Source of the DNA: Natronococcus roseus
GTDB taxonomy: Archaea; Halobacteriota; Halobacteria; Halobacteriales; Natrialbaceae
DNA length: 64,000 nt
Assembly (NCBI RefSeq): GCF_043677095.1
Contig: NZ_JBHLJR010000002.1
Coordinates: 558,001-622,000, forward strand
Direction of reading: 5' to 3'
The notes beneath the pieces are model-generated. The model searched no databases. It saw only the letters and a program-made list of their open reading frames with translations, and had not been told where the DNA came from. Position numbers and translations under genes: made by a program. Of this stretch, positions 51,776-60,037 are shown piece by piece. The stretch's first letter is position 1. Every line of letters starts with the position of its first letter.

Positions 51776-52291
51776 ATGAGCGAGGAAGAACCTCAAGAGC
51801 AAGAGGACGAAGATCTTCAGTACTTCGTCCGCATCGGTCAAACCGACCTCGACGGGACGAAGTCCGTCGAACGCTCGCTCTCGGAGATGAACGGGATCGG
51901 TCGTCGGACCGCCCGACTCATCGCCGAGAAAGCGGGCGTCGACCGAACGGCGACGTTCGGCCGACTCGACGAAGACGTCATCGACGAGGTCGTGACAGTC
52001 GTAGAGAACTACGCCGACGAAGTCCCGGACTGGCTCAACAACCGCCAGAACGACTTCTACACCGGCGAAACAACCCACGAGATCGGCAACGATCTCCAGT
52101 TGACCCGACAGCACGACATCAACCGGATGAAGATGATCGACTCCTACAGGGGCGTTCGCCACAAGCGCGGCCAGAAGGTCCGCGGCCAGCGAACGAAGTC
52201 CACCGGTCGTACGGAGGGCACCATCGGCGTCAACGTCGAGGAGATCCGCGAGGAACAGGAAGAGGAAGCCGCCGAGGAGGATGACGAATAA
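51776..52291 (+). CDS. rpsM: 30S ribosomal protein uS13
   Basis: The 171-residue protein carries YFVRIGQTDLDGTKSVERSL, the helix-two-turn-helix MNGIGRRTARLIAEKAGV, and the basic C-terminal tail SYRGVRHKRGQKVRGQRTKS before an acidic end. It binds the 30S head and contacts P-site tRNA. First protein gene of the ribosomal/RNA polymerase operon; its TAA stop overlaps the uS4 start by 1 nt. Confidence 0.97.
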   Translation: MSEEEPQEQEDEDLQYFVRIGQTDLDGTKSVERSLSEMNGIGRRTARLIAEKAGVDRTATFGRLDEDVIDEVVTVVENYADEVPDWLNNRQNDFYTGETTHEIGNDLQLTRQHDINRMKMIDSYRGVRHKRGQKVRGQRTKSTGRTEGTIGVNVEEIREEQEEEAAEEDDE

Positions 52292-52812
52292 TGCCGCTCG
52301 GAACCGACACTAAGCAGTACGAGACGCCGAATCATCCCTACCAGGGCGAGCGTATCGCCGACGAACACTCGCTGGTCGAGCGCTACGGGCTCTCGAATAA
52401 GGAGGAGCTCTGGCGAGCGCAGTCCGAGCTTCGTTCCTACCGACGCGAGGCTCGTGACCTGCTCGGTCAGGCACAGGACGACGAGACCGTCATGCGCCGC
52501 TCCGAGGAGTTCCTCGGACGGCTCAAGCGCGTCGGCATCCTCAACGAGGCCGACGAACTCGGCGACGTTCTCTCCCTCGAGATCGAGGACGTCCTCGAGC
52601 GCCGTCTCCAGACGGTCGTCTATCGGAAGGGGTTCGCGAACACGACCCAGCAGGCCCGTCAGTTCATCGTCCACGGCCACATCGTGGTCGACGGCCAGCG
52701 CCACCGGGTCCCCTCTTACGTCGTCGACATCGACGAAGAGGACCTCGTCGGCTTCGAGGAGAACAGCCCGCTGTCGGACGACCTGCACCCGGAACGCGCG
52801 GAGGAGCAATAA
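52291..52812 (+). CDS. rpsD: 30S ribosomal protein uS4
   Basis: The 173-residue uS4 has KQYETPNHPYQGERIADEHS, YGLSNKEELWRAQSELRSYR and the S4 RNA-binding domain (LERRLQTVVYRKGFANTTQQ; HIVVDGQRHRVPSYVV). It nucleates 30S assembly by binding 16S rRNA. One-nucleotide overlap with the uS13 stop and 1 bp before the next start. Confidence 0.97.
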   Translation: MPLGTDTKQYETPNHPYQGERIADEHSLVERYGLSNKEELWRAQSELRSYRREARDLLGQAQDDETVMRRSEEFLGRLKRVGILNEADELGDVLSLEIEDVLERRLQTVVYRKGFANTTQQARQFIVHGHIVVDGQRHRVPSYVVDIDEEDLVGFEENSPLSDDLHPERAEEQ

Positions 52813-52813
52813 C

Positions 52814-53203
52814 ATGAGCCAGGACGACGAGAAGTGGGGCGTAGCCCACGTGCACGCATCGTTCAACAACACGATCATGACCGTCACCGACCTCACCGGG
52901 TCGGAGACGATCGCCAAGTCCTCCGGCGGGACCGCGGTCAAGCAAAACCGCGACGAGGCCTCGCCGTACGCGGCGATGCAGATGGCCGAGTCGATCGCCG
53001 AGGAGGTCAAGGCCGCCGGCATCACGGGACTGCACGTTCGCGTGCGCGGTCCCGGCGGTAACCTCCAGAAATCCCCCGGTCCCGGCGCGCAGGCGACGAT
53101 CCGCGCGCTGGCCCGCTCGGGCATCGAGATCGGGCGCATCGAGGACGTCACGCCGATCCCGCACGACGGATCGCGCGCACCCAAAGGCAAGGGCGGCTAC
53201 TAA
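52814..53203 (+). CDS. rpsK: 30S ribosomal protein uS11
   Basis: The 129-residue uS11 has WGVAHVHASFNNTIMTVTDL, SSGGTAVKQNRDEASPYAA, LHVRVRGPGGNLQKSPGPGA and the conserved basic end DVTPIPHDGSRAPKGKGGY. It forms part of the 30S platform. ATG 52814 lies 1 bp after the uS4 stop; the longer upstream frame is a shadow of uS4. Confidence 0.98.
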   Translation: MSQDDEKWGVAHVHASFNNTIMTVTDLTGSETIAKSSGGTAVKQNRDEASPYAAMQMAESIAEEVKAAGITGLHVRVRGPGGNLQKSPGPGAQATIRALARSGIEIGRIEDVTPIPHDGSRAPKGKGGY

Positions 53204-53206
53204 CCC

Positions 53207-53956
53207 ATGAGTGAGGAGTACGACGTCGAGTTCGTCGAACGAGGGGATCGAGAGGGTCGATTCCTCGTCCGCGGGATCACCCCCGCGTTCGCCAACGGGA
53301 TCCGTCGCGCGATGGTCGCCGACGTCCCGACGATGGCGATCGACACCGTCCGGTTCGTCGAGAACTCGTCGGTGATGTTCGACGAACAGCTCGCCCTGCG
53401 ACTCGGGCTCGTTCCGCTGACGACCCCGCCGGAAGGCGAGTTCGTCGAGGACGACACCGTGACGCTCTCGATCGACGTCGAAGGACCGGCCACCGCCTAC
53501 TCGGGCGATCTCGTCTCGAGCGACTCGCTCGTCGAAGCTGCCGACGAGAACGTTCCGATTATCGAGCTCAAAGAGGGCCAGCGCCTCGAGGCCGAGGCCG
53601 AGGCCCGACTCGAGCGCGGGAAGAACCACGCGAAACACCAGGGCGGGGTCGCGGTCGGCTACCGACACCTCCAGCGCGTGGAGGTCGTCGACGACCTGCC
53701 GGAGTTCCAGGAACCGGAACCCCAGATCGTCCGAGGGGTCGTCGAGGAGAACGGCGAGCTCGTGCCGACAAGCGAGTTCGACCACGACCTCTCGACCCGA
53801 CACCCCGGCAAGGAGGTCAGCCTGGAGGACGTGCCGAACGCCTTCGTCTTCCACGTGGAGACGGACGGCTCCTTTACCGTCGAGGAACTGGTCACGCGAG
53901 CCGCCGACTCGATCGAGGCGCGCGCGACCGAACTCGAAGAGGCAGTACAGCTATAG
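53207..53956 (+). CDS. rpoD: RNA polymerase subunit D (Rpo3)
   Basis: The 249-residue alpha-like subunit has FLVRGITPAFANGIRRAMV (alpha motif), VPTMAIDTVRFVENSSVMFD and RLGLVPLTT near the N-terminus, and FHVETDGSFTVEELV in the C-terminal dimerisation domain. It forms the D-L-N-P assembly platform. The protein contains no Cys at all, so it cannot carry the iron-sulfur clusters present in Rpo3 of some other archaea. Three bp after uS11. Confidence 0.96.
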   Translation: MSEEYDVEFVERGDREGRFLVRGITPAFANGIRRAMVADVPTMAIDTVRFVENSSVMFDEQLALRLGLVPLTTPPEGEFVEDDTVTLSIDVEGPATAYSGDLVSSDSLVEAADENVPIIELKEGQRLEAEAEARLERGKNHAKHQGGVAVGYRHLQRVEVVDDLPEFQEPEPQIVRGVVEENGELVPTSEFDHDLSTRHPGKEVSLEDVPNAFVFHVETDGSFTVEELVTRAADSIEARATELEEAVQL

Positions 53957-54088
53957 ATATGATCCGACGCCCCCGAACCCACGTCGCCGATGCGTCCCTC
54001 GCCAGTGCCGTCTCCAGCGAGACTGGCGAGACGTCGGCAGCTCGAATCGAAAGGGGTTTGAAGGGGCGACGGGTAGACGGAAGTGCGA

Positions 54089-54173
54089 GCAGGGATAGCC
54101 AAGTCAGGCCAACGGCGCAGCGTTCAGGGCGCTGTCTCGTAGGAGTCCGCAGGTTCAAATCCTGCTCCCTGCA
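54089..54173 (+). tRNA. tRNA-Leu(CAG)
   Basis: An 85-nt class II tRNA. The acceptor GCAGGGA pairs with TCCCTGC, discriminator A. The anticodon stem CAGCG/CGCTG encloses loop TTCAGGG with anticodon CAG at 54125-54127. The variable arm is long and the T-arm is GCAGG-TTCAAAT-CCTGC. No intron. The gene is inside the ribosomal operon between rpoD and rpl18e, followed by a T-run. Its last 22 nt are duplicated downstream at 54257-54278. Confidence 0.96.
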
Positions 54174-54210
54174 TTTTTCGGCTCGACCGAACGGAAGAGC
54201 CGCAAAAATG
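54172..54210 (+). terminator. Imperfect hairpin directly after tRNA-Leu
   Basis: ATTTTT-CGGCTC (from 54173) pairs with GAGCCG-C-AAAAAT (to about 54210) around a ~12-nt loop, with a single bulged C. The T-run right after the tRNA could end transcription or mark processing. The A/T outer and G/C inner arms are symmetric, so it could also be part of the integration scar. Confidence 0.45.
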
Positions 54211-54256
54211 AAACGCACGGATTTGAGCCACGGGAGTCGCGACAGCGTCTCCCGAC

Positions 54257-54278
54257 GGTTCGAATCCTGCTCCCTGCA
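54257..54278 (+). repeat. Duplicated 3' end of tRNA-Leu, att-like
   Basis: The 22 nt from GGTTCGAATCC to CTCCCTGCA repeat the last 22 nt of tRNA-Leu (54152-54173) with one change (A to G in the T-loop). The two copies are 105 bp apart. The region just before the copy does not form a T-stem, so it is not a second tRNA. Such duplications arise when integrative elements use the tRNA 3' end as attB. Confidence 0.7.
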
Positions 54279-54356
54279 TCCACTTCTCAGCGACCAACTG
54301 CACCGACGAGACAGTTTCCCGTCTCGTCGCGTGCCCGCAGTATTTGGAGGAAACCA

Positions 54357-54710
54357 ATGAGTAGCAAAACCAATCCGAGGCTCAACGATCTCATCGCCGA
54401 GCTGAAGTCGACGTCCCGGGAACGGGACGCCGACGTCTGGCAAGACGTTGCGGATCGACTCGAGAAGCCCCGGCGTACTCACGCCGAGGTCAATCTGGGC
54501 CGTATCGAGCGATACGCACGCGAGGAAGAGACCGTCGTCGTTCCCGGCAAGGTGCTGGGATCCGGCGCACTACAGAAAAACGTCACCGTCGCCGCCGTCG
54601 ACTTTTCGTCCTCCGCAGAGACGAAGATCGAACAGGTCGGCGACACCGTCCCGCTCGAGCAGGTGCTCGAGAACAACCCCGAGGGAGCCAACGTCCGGGT
54701 GATTCGATGA
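54357..54710 (+). CDS. rpl18e: 50S ribosomal protein eL18
   Basis: The 117-residue archaeal/eukaryotic L18e protein has NPRLNDLIAELKSTSRERDA, AEVNLGRIERYAREEETVV, VPGKVLGSGALQKNVTVAAV and VDFSSSAETKIEQ. GGAGG at 54341-54345 lies about 11 nt before the ATG and is one of the few clear Shine-Dalgarno sites here; it fixes this start and suggests a leadered or internal transcript. The stop overlaps the uL13 start. Confidence 0.97.
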   Translation: MSSKTNPRLNDLIAELKSTSRERDADVWQDVADRLEKPRRTHAEVNLGRIERYAREEETVVVPGKVLGSGALQKNVTVAAVDFSSSAETKIEQVGDTVPLEQVLENNPEGANVRVIR

Positions 54711-55147
54711 GCATGGCAGAGTTCGAAGCAGACGTCGTCGTCGACGCTCGAGACTGTATTCTCGGCCGCGTCGCAAGCCAGGTCGCACAGCGCGCCCTCG
54801 ACGGGGAGCGCGTCGCGATCGTCAACGCAGAGGACGCCGTTATCACCGGCGACGCCGAGGACGTCTTCGGAACCTACCGCAAGCGTCTGGAGCTTGGCTC
54901 CGACAGCGGTCCGTACTACCCGAAGCGACCCGACACGATCCTCAAGCGCTCCGTTCGCGGCATGCTGCCGTACAAGAAGCCCCGCGGCCGGGAGGCGCTC
55001 GACAACGTTCGGGTCTACGTCGGCAGCCCCTACGAGGACGACGAGGCAGAGGTCCTCGAGGACACGTCGCTCGATCGACTCTCGAACATCCGCTTCGTGC
55101 ACCTGCACGAGGTCAGCGAACAGTTAGGTGCTAACGTCACATGGTAA
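54707..55147 (+). CDS. rplM: 50S ribosomal protein uL13
   Basis: The 146-residue uL13 has VVVDARDCILGRVASQVAQR, ERVAIVNAEDAVITGDA, SGPYYPKRPDTILKRSVRGM and LPYKKPRGREALDNVRVY. Start ATG 54707 overlaps the eL18 stop (ATGA); a second Met two codons on is possible. It overlaps uS9 by 7 bp. Confidence 0.97.
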   Translation: MSMAEFEADVVVDARDCILGRVASQVAQRALDGERVAIVNAEDAVITGDAEDVFGTYRKRLELGSDSGPYYPKRPDTILKRSVRGMLPYKKPRGREALDNVRVYVGSPYEDDEAEVLEDTSLDRLSNIRFVHLHEVSEQLGANVTW

Positions 55148-55539
55148 CGAACACGAGTGGAAAGAAGAAGACCGCCGTCGCCCGCGCGACCGTTCGCGAA
55201 GGCGAGGGCCGCGTCCGTATCAACTCGAAACCGGTCGAACTGGTCGAACCGGAGATGTCGCGACTCAAGATGCTCGAGCCGTTCCGCATCGCCGGCGACG
55301 AACTCCGCGACGAGATGGACATCGAGATCCACGTCGAGGGTGGCGGCATCAGCGGACAGGCCGACGCCGTCCGCACCGCCATCGCCCGCGGGATCGTCCA
55401 GCACACCAACGACGCCGAGCTCCGCGACGCCTACATGGAGTTCGACCGCTCGCTGCTGGTCAACGACGTTCGCCAGTCCGAACCGAAGAAGTGGGGCGGC
55501 CCGGGCGCTCGGGCTCGCTACCAGAAGTCCTACCGCTGA
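55141..55539 (+). CDS. rpsI: 30S ribosomal protein uS9
   Basis: The 132-residue uS9 has SGKKKTAVARATVREGEGRV, RINSKPVELVEPEM, GGGISGQADAVRTAIARGIV and the conserved end KKWGGPGARARYQKSYR, whose C-terminal Arg reaches P-site tRNA. Seven-bp overlap with uL13. Confidence 0.98.
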   Translation: MVTNTSGKKKTAVARATVREGEGRVRINSKPVELVEPEMSRLKMLEPFRIAGDELRDEMDIEIHVEGGGISGQADAVRTAIARGIVQHTNDAELRDAYMEFDRSLLVNDVRQSEPKKWGGPGARARYQKSYR

Positions 55540-55551
55540 GGTGATTCACAT

Positions 55552-55746
55552 ATGATGGTACCGGTCCGGTGTTTCACCTGTGGAAACGTCGTCGGCGAAC
55601 ACTGGGAGGAGTTCGACGAGCGAGCCAACCAGGGCGACGAGGACCCCCAGGAGGTGCTCGACGATCTCGGCGTCGACCGCTACTGCTGTCGGCGGATGCT
55701 CGTCAGCCACACCGACCTCGTCGACGTGGTCTCACCATACCAGTAA
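55552..55746 (+). CDS. rpoN: RNA polymerase subunit N (Rpo10)
   Basis: The 64-residue protein has the zinc-binding Cys set VRCFTCGNVVGEHW and YCCRRMLVSHTDL, and LDDLGVDRYC. It is an essential assembly subunit of archaeal RNA polymerase. GGTGAT just before the start may act as a ribosome-binding site. The start may be either of the two Met codons at 55552 and 55555. Confidence 0.97.
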   Translation: MMVPVRCFTCGNVVGEHWEEFDERANQGDEDPQEVLDDLGVDRYCCRRMLVSHTDLVDVVSPYQ

Positions 55747-55748
55747 CA

Positions 55749-55931
55749 ATGCAACAGGAACGCCACAACCGATACGAGAAGGCACGCATTCTGGGCGCGC
55801 GAGCGCTGCAGATCTCCTACGGTGCGCCGGTGCTGATCGAGACGGATCGGAGCGAGCCGATCCTGATCGCCGCCGAGGAGTACGACGCCGACGTGCTCCC
55901 CTTTACCGTCAACCGGGGGCCGAAGCGATGA
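55749..55931 (+). CDS. rpoK: RNA polymerase subunit K (Rpo6)
   Basis: The 60-residue RpoK/omega-like protein has NRYEKARILGARALQISYGA with conserved KARILGARALQ, VLIETDRSEPILIAAEEYDA and LPFTVNRG. It stabilises the RNA polymerase core. It starts 2 bp after rpoN and overlaps eno by 4 bp. Confidence 0.96.
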   Translation: MQQERHNRYEKARILGARALQISYGAPVLIETDRSEPILIAAEEYDADVLPFTVNRGPKR

Positions 55932-57139
55932 CGCTCGTCACCGACGTCCGGCTCCGCCGGATCCTCGACTCGCGTGGCAACGCCACGGTCGAGGCCGACG
56001 TCGTCACCGAGAGCGGCGGCTTCGGCCGCGCCGCGGCACCGAGCGGGGCGAGTACCGGCGAGTTCGAGGCAATCGAACTGCCGGCCGGCGAGGCGATCGC
56101 CGCGGCCCGCGAGCACGCCGTACCGCGACTCGTCAACGAGACCTACGCGGGCAACCAACGCGAGATCGACACCGCACTGCGGGCCGCCGACGGCACCGAC
56201 GACTTCTCGAAGATCGGCGCTAACAGCGCGGTCGCGATCTCGATGGCCGCCGCGAAGGCCGGCGCCGACGTGCTGGGCGCGCCGCTGTTCCAGCATCTCG
56301 GCGGCACCTTCCGGGGCGAGAACTTCCCGACGCCGCTTGGCAACGTCGTGGGCGGGGGCGAACACGCCGCCGACGCGACCGACATCCAGGAGTTCCTCGC
56401 CGCACCCGTCGGCGCGCCGAGCGTCGAGGACGCCGTCTTCGCCAACGCCGCCGTCCACGGCGAGGTCGCCGACATCCTCGAGGAGCGAGACTACCCCTCG
56501 GGCAAGGGCGACGAGGGCGCGTGGGCGCCGTCGATCGACGACGAGGAAGCGTTCGAGATCGTCGAGGAGGCCGTCTCACGGGTCGAAGACGAGGTCGGCT
56601 TCACGATCGGCTTCGGACTCGACGTCGCGGCCGCGGAGATGTACGACGCTGACGCCGAAACCTACGAGTACGAGTCGGCGGGCGTCAGCCGCGACACCGA
56701 CGAGCAGATCGAGTACATCGCCGATCTGGTCCGCGAGTACGACCTGGTCTACGTCGAGGATCCCCTCGATGAGAACGACTACGACGCCTTCGCCGACCTC
56801 ACCGACGAGGTCGGCGATCAGACGCTGGTCTGTGGCGACGACCTGTTCGTCACGAACACCGACCGACTGCGGGAAGGAATCGATCGCGACGCGGCAAACA
56901 GCATCCTGATCAAGCCGAACCAGATCGGGACGCTGACCGACGCCTTCGACGCGATCGAACTCGCGACCGAGCACGGCTACGACTCGGTCGTCTCCCACCG
57001 CTCGGGCGAGACCGAGGACGCGACGATCGCACACCTCGCCGTCGCAACCGACGCGCCCTTTATCAAGACGGGCGCCGTCGGCGGCGAGCGAACCGCCAAG
57101 CTCAACGAGCTCATCAGAATCGCAGACGACGCGACATGA
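55928..57139 (+). CDS. eno: Enolase
   Basis: The 403-residue enolase has RILDSRGNATVEADVV, APSGASTGEFEAIEL, KGDEGAWAPSIDDEEA, metal ligands in IGFGLDVAAAEMY, VYVEDPLDENDY and LVCGDDLFVTN, catalytic Lys in ILIKPNQIGTLTDA, and SHRSGETEDATIAHLAV. It interconverts 2-phosphoglycerate and phosphoenolpyruvate. It lies inside the ribosomal operon, as in many archaea, tying glycolysis to growth. Four-bp overlaps on both sides. Confidence 0.97.
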   Translation: MTLVTDVRLRRILDSRGNATVEADVVTESGGFGRAAAPSGASTGEFEAIELPAGEAIAAAREHAVPRLVNETYAGNQREIDTALRAADGTDDFSKIGANSAVAISMAAAKAGADVLGAPLFQHLGGTFRGENFPTPLGNVVGGGEHAADATDIQEFLAAPVGAPSVEDAVFANAAVHGEVADILEERDYPSGKGDEGAWAPSIDDEEAFEIVEEAVSRVEDEVGFTIGFGLDVAAAEMYDADAETYEYESAGVSRDTDEQIEYIADLVREYDLVYVEDPLDENDYDAFADLTDEVGDQTLVCGDDLFVTNTDRLREGIDRDAANSILIKPNQIGTLTDAFDAIELATEHGYDSVVSHRSGETEDATIAHLAVATDAPFIKTGAVGGERTAKLNELIRIADDAT

Positions 57140-57918
57140 CAGACGAAAACGCAACCCAGGAAGGGCTCGACGCCGCCGACGAAGAGATCGACGAGGAGCC
57201 GGCCGAAGGGCCCGGCCCCGCCGCCGATCCCGACGAGGACGTCGAGCCTGCTGACGAACAGCCCGCCGAGGCCGAGGAGGCCGAGGCCGAAGAAGACGCA
57301 GGACCCTCGCTCGACGACGACGTCATGAGCGACGAGGAGGCCGACCTGCTGATCCCCGTCGAGGACTACCTCGGCGCCGGCGTCCACATCGGGACCCAGC
57401 AGAAGACCAAGGACATGGAGCGGTTCATCCACCGCGTCCGGACCGACGGCCTCTACGTGCTCGACGTCTCGAAGACCGACGGCCGCATCCGCACGGCCGC
57501 GGACTTCCTCTCGAACTACGACCCCGAGCAGATCCTGGTCACCTCGAGCCGCCAGTACGGTCGGTTCCCGGCCGAGAAGTTCGCCGAGGCCGTCGGCGCT
57601 CGCGCCCGTACCGGCCGCTTCATCCCCGGCACACTCACGAATCCGAAGTACGACGGCTACATCGAACCCGACGTCGTGGTCGTCACCGACCCGATCGGCG
57701 ACGCCCAGGCCGTCAAGGAGGCGATCACCGTGGGTATCCCGGTCATCGCGATGTGTGACTCGAACAACCAGGTCAGCAACGTCGACCTGGTCGTCCCGAC
57801 CAACAACAAGGGTCGCAAGGCCCTCTCCGTGGTCTACTGGCTGCTCGCCAACGAGGTTCTCGACCGCCGCGGCGCCGAGCCGTCCTACGCGCTCGAGGAC
57901 TTCGAGAGCATGGTGTAG
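57136..57918 (+). CDS. rpsB: 30S ribosomal protein uS2
   Basis: The 260-residue uS2 has an extra ~65-residue N-terminal tail made mainly of Glu, Asp, Ala and Pro, then the standard fold: EDYLGAGVHIGTQQKTKDME, RFIHRVRTDGLYVLDVSKTD, VTSSRQYGRFPAEKFAEAVG, FIPGTLTNPKYDGYIEPDVV and MCDSNNQVSNVDLVVPTNN. The acidic tail is a halophile feature. It closes the ribosomal part of the operon. Confidence 0.97.
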   Translation: MTDENATQEGLDAADEEIDEEPAEGPGPAADPDEDVEPADEQPAEAEEAEAEEDAGPSLDDDVMSDEEADLLIPVEDYLGAGVHIGTQQKTKDMERFIHRVRTDGLYVLDVSKTDGRIRTAADFLSNYDPEQILVTSSRQYGRFPAEKFAEAVGARARTGRFIPGTLTNPKYDGYIEPDVVVVTDPIGDAQAVKEAITVGIPVIAMCDSNNQVSNVDLVVPTNNKGRKALSVVYWLLANEVLDRRGAEPSYALEDFESMV

Positions 57919-58000
57919 CCGACGGATTCGATTTTCTCACGATCGTCAATCGTCGCTTCGGAGCGATAGCGTTAGGGTTCTTCCCTGTGAAACGAACTGT

Positions 58001-58129
58001 ATGCTCCAGCACGTCTTCGAGTTCGAAGAGAAGAAAATGCCGCTGCCGGTGTTGCTGTCGACGATCGGCCTGATGGTGCTTTTCGCGGTCGGGCTCGTCT
58101 ACCGGCTGGTTTCGTTCGCCGTTCTGTAG
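58001..58129 (+). CDS. Small single-span membrane protein, 42 residues
   Basis: The frame starts MLQHVFEFEEKKMPLPVLLS and continues with one hydrophobic helix (LLSTIGLMVLFAVGLVYRLV) to the stop. It lies in the short gap between rpsB and mvk, same strand. The charged N-terminus plus one helix, and a clean ATG-to-stop frame unrelated to shadows, support a real gene. Function unknown. Confidence 0.62.
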   Translation: MLQHVFEFEEKKMPLPVLLSTIGLMVLFAVGLVYRLVSFAVL

Positions 58130-58220
58130 GGTCGACCGACGTGAGTGGAAAAATCCGGCCCGACGAGCGCCGCACCCGGACACAGTCAACTATTAACCGC
58201 CGTCGTTCGAACGGCCGGGT

Positions 58221-59207
58221 ATGACACGCTCGAGCGCCCCCGGCAAGGTCTATCTCTTCGGGGAGCACGCGGTCGTCTACGGCGAGCCCGCAGTGCCGTG
58301 TGCGATCGAACGACGGGCGCGCGTCGGCGTCCGACGACGGGACGACGGCAAGCTCCGCGTCCACGCGGAGGATCTCAGTCTGGACGGCTTTACGGTCGAG
58401 TACGGCGGCAGCGCGGACGAACAGCCAGACGTCGACGTCCCCGAGTCGCTGGTGACGGCAGCGATGGGCTACGTCGACGGCGCGATCGAACAGGTTCGCG
58501 AGGTCACCGGCGAGGAAGAGGTCGGCTTCGACGTCACCATCGAGAGCGACATCCCGCTGGGTGCGGGGCTGGGCTCCTCCGCAGCAGTGGTCGTCGCGGC
58601 TATCGACGCTGCAACCCGCGAACTGGGAGTCGAGCTCGAGCCAACCGAGATCGCCGAGCGCGCCTTTCGGACCGAGTACGAGGTTCAGGACGGCCAGGCC
58701 TCCCGCGCGGACACCTTCTGCTCGGCGACGGGCGGTGCGGTCCGCGTCGAGGGCGATGACTGCGGCTCGATCGAGGCGCCCGACCTCCCGCTGGTGATCG
58801 GGTTCGACGGCGGGGCGGGCGATACGGGCCAGCTCGTCGCGGGAGTGCGGAAGCTCCGCGAGGAGTACCCCTTCGCCGAGGACACCGTCGCGGCGATCGG
58901 CGACGTCGTTCGCAACGGCGAGGACGCCCTCGAGGCGGGCGACCTCGAGGAACTCGGTCGCCTGATGAACTTCAACCACGGACTGCTGTCGGCGCTGGGG
59001 GTGTCCTCGCGCTCGCTGGACTCGATGGTCTGGGGGGCGAGAGACGCCGGCGCCTACGGCGCGAAGCTGACCGGCGCCGGCGGCGGCGGCTGTATCGTCG
59101 CGCTCGATCCGACCGACGAGACCGAAACCGCCCTCTCGTACACGCCCGATTGCGAGGAGACCTTCCGTGCCGAACTCGCCGAGACGGGGGTGGAGCGACT
59201 CGAATGA
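58221..59207 (+). CDS. mvk: Mevalonate kinase
   Basis: The 328-residue GHMP kinase has SSAPGKVYLFGEHAVVYGEP at residues 3-22, the phosphate-binding PLGAGLGSSAAVVVAAID near 115, and the C-terminal KLTGAGGGGCIVALDP near 286. It phosphorylates mevalonate in archaeal isoprenoid (lipid) synthesis. Its stop overlaps the ipk start (ATGA), so the two kinases are coupled. Confidence 0.95.
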   Translation: MTRSSAPGKVYLFGEHAVVYGEPAVPCAIERRARVGVRRRDDGKLRVHAEDLSLDGFTVEYGGSADEQPDVDVPESLVTAAMGYVDGAIEQVREVTGEEEVGFDVTIESDIPLGAGLGSSAAVVVAAIDAATRELGVELEPTEIAERAFRTEYEVQDGQASRADTFCSATGGAVRVEGDDCGSIEAPDLPLVIGFDGGAGDTGQLVAGVRKLREEYPFAEDTVAAIGDVVRNGEDALEAGDLEELGRLMNFNHGLLSALGVSSRSLDSMVWGARDAGAYGAKLTGAGGGGCIVALDPTDETETALSYTPDCEETFRAELAETGVERLE

Positions 59208-59956
59208 TCGTCCTGAAACTCGGCGGCAGCGTCGTCACCGACAAGGAACGCGCCGAAACGCTCGACGGCGAAGCCCTCGACCGAGCCGCGGACGCCGTCG
59301 CCGCCGCGCTCGAGAGCCCATCGGAGTCGCTCGCCGAGGGGCTCGTCGTCGTCCACGGCGGCGGGAGCTTCGGCCACCACAACGCGAGCGAACACGGCGT
59401 CAGCACGACCGTCGGAACACGCGATCCGGTTGCGGTGCAGGACATCCACGGCGCGATGACGACGCTGAACGCGTTCGTACGGTCGCGGCTGCTCGAGCGC
59501 GACGTCCCCGCGGTTCCCGTCCACCCCTTCTCGGCGGGCCACCGCGACGCCGACGGCGACCTCCACCTGCCGACGGGACAGGTCCGGACGCTGCTCGAGG
59601 AGGGGTTCGTCCCCGTCCTCCACGGCGACGTGATCGCTCACGCGGGCGAGGGGGCGACGATCGTCAGCGGCGACGAACTCGTCGCCGAGCTCGCGCGAGC
59701 CCTCGAGGCCGACCGGATCGGCCTCTGCTCGACGGTTCCGGGCGTACTCGACGACGACGATGCGGTCATCGACCGCATCGAATCCTACGGGACCGTCGCC
59801 GACGTCCTCGGCGAGAGCGAGGCGACTGACGTCACCGGCGGGATGGCCGCGAAGGTCCAGGCGCTGCTCGCACTCGAGGCTGACGCGTCGATCTTCGGGC
59901 TCGAGGAGCTCGAGGGGTTCCTCGAGGGCGAGGGGGCGGGGACGACGATCGAATAG
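59204..59956 (+). CDS. ipk: Isopentenyl phosphate kinase
   Basis: The 250-residue amino-acid-kinase-fold enzyme has VLKLGGSVVTDKERAETLDG, the catalytic His in VVHGGGSFGHHNASEHGV near residue 60, GFVPVLHGDVIAHAGEGATI and TDVTGGMAAKVQALLALEA. It makes isopentenyl diphosphate in the alternative archaeal mevalonate pathway. It is coupled to mvk. Confidence 0.95.
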   Translation: MIVLKLGGSVVTDKERAETLDGEALDRAADAVAAALESPSESLAEGLVVVHGGGSFGHHNASEHGVSTTVGTRDPVAVQDIHGAMTTLNAFVRSRLLERDVPAVPVHPFSAGHRDADGDLHLPTGQVRTLLEEGFVPVLHGDVIAHAGEGATIVSGDELVAELARALEADRIGLCSTVPGVLDDDDAVIDRIESYGTVADVLGESEATDVTGGMAAKVQALLALEADASIFGLEELEGFLEGEGAGTTIE

Positions 59957-60037
59957 CGCGTCGGTGACGTTCGTCGGCGCCGAACGGTCGCTCCGCGGTG
60001 AGGAAACGATTATCGAGAGCGGGGCTGTACGCCCACT

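Noticed and set aside
54211..54278. Possible second tRNA next to tRNA-Leu
   Set aside because: Only the 3' 22 nt match. No acceptor 5' strand, anticodon arm or paired T-stem, so it is a partial duplication.
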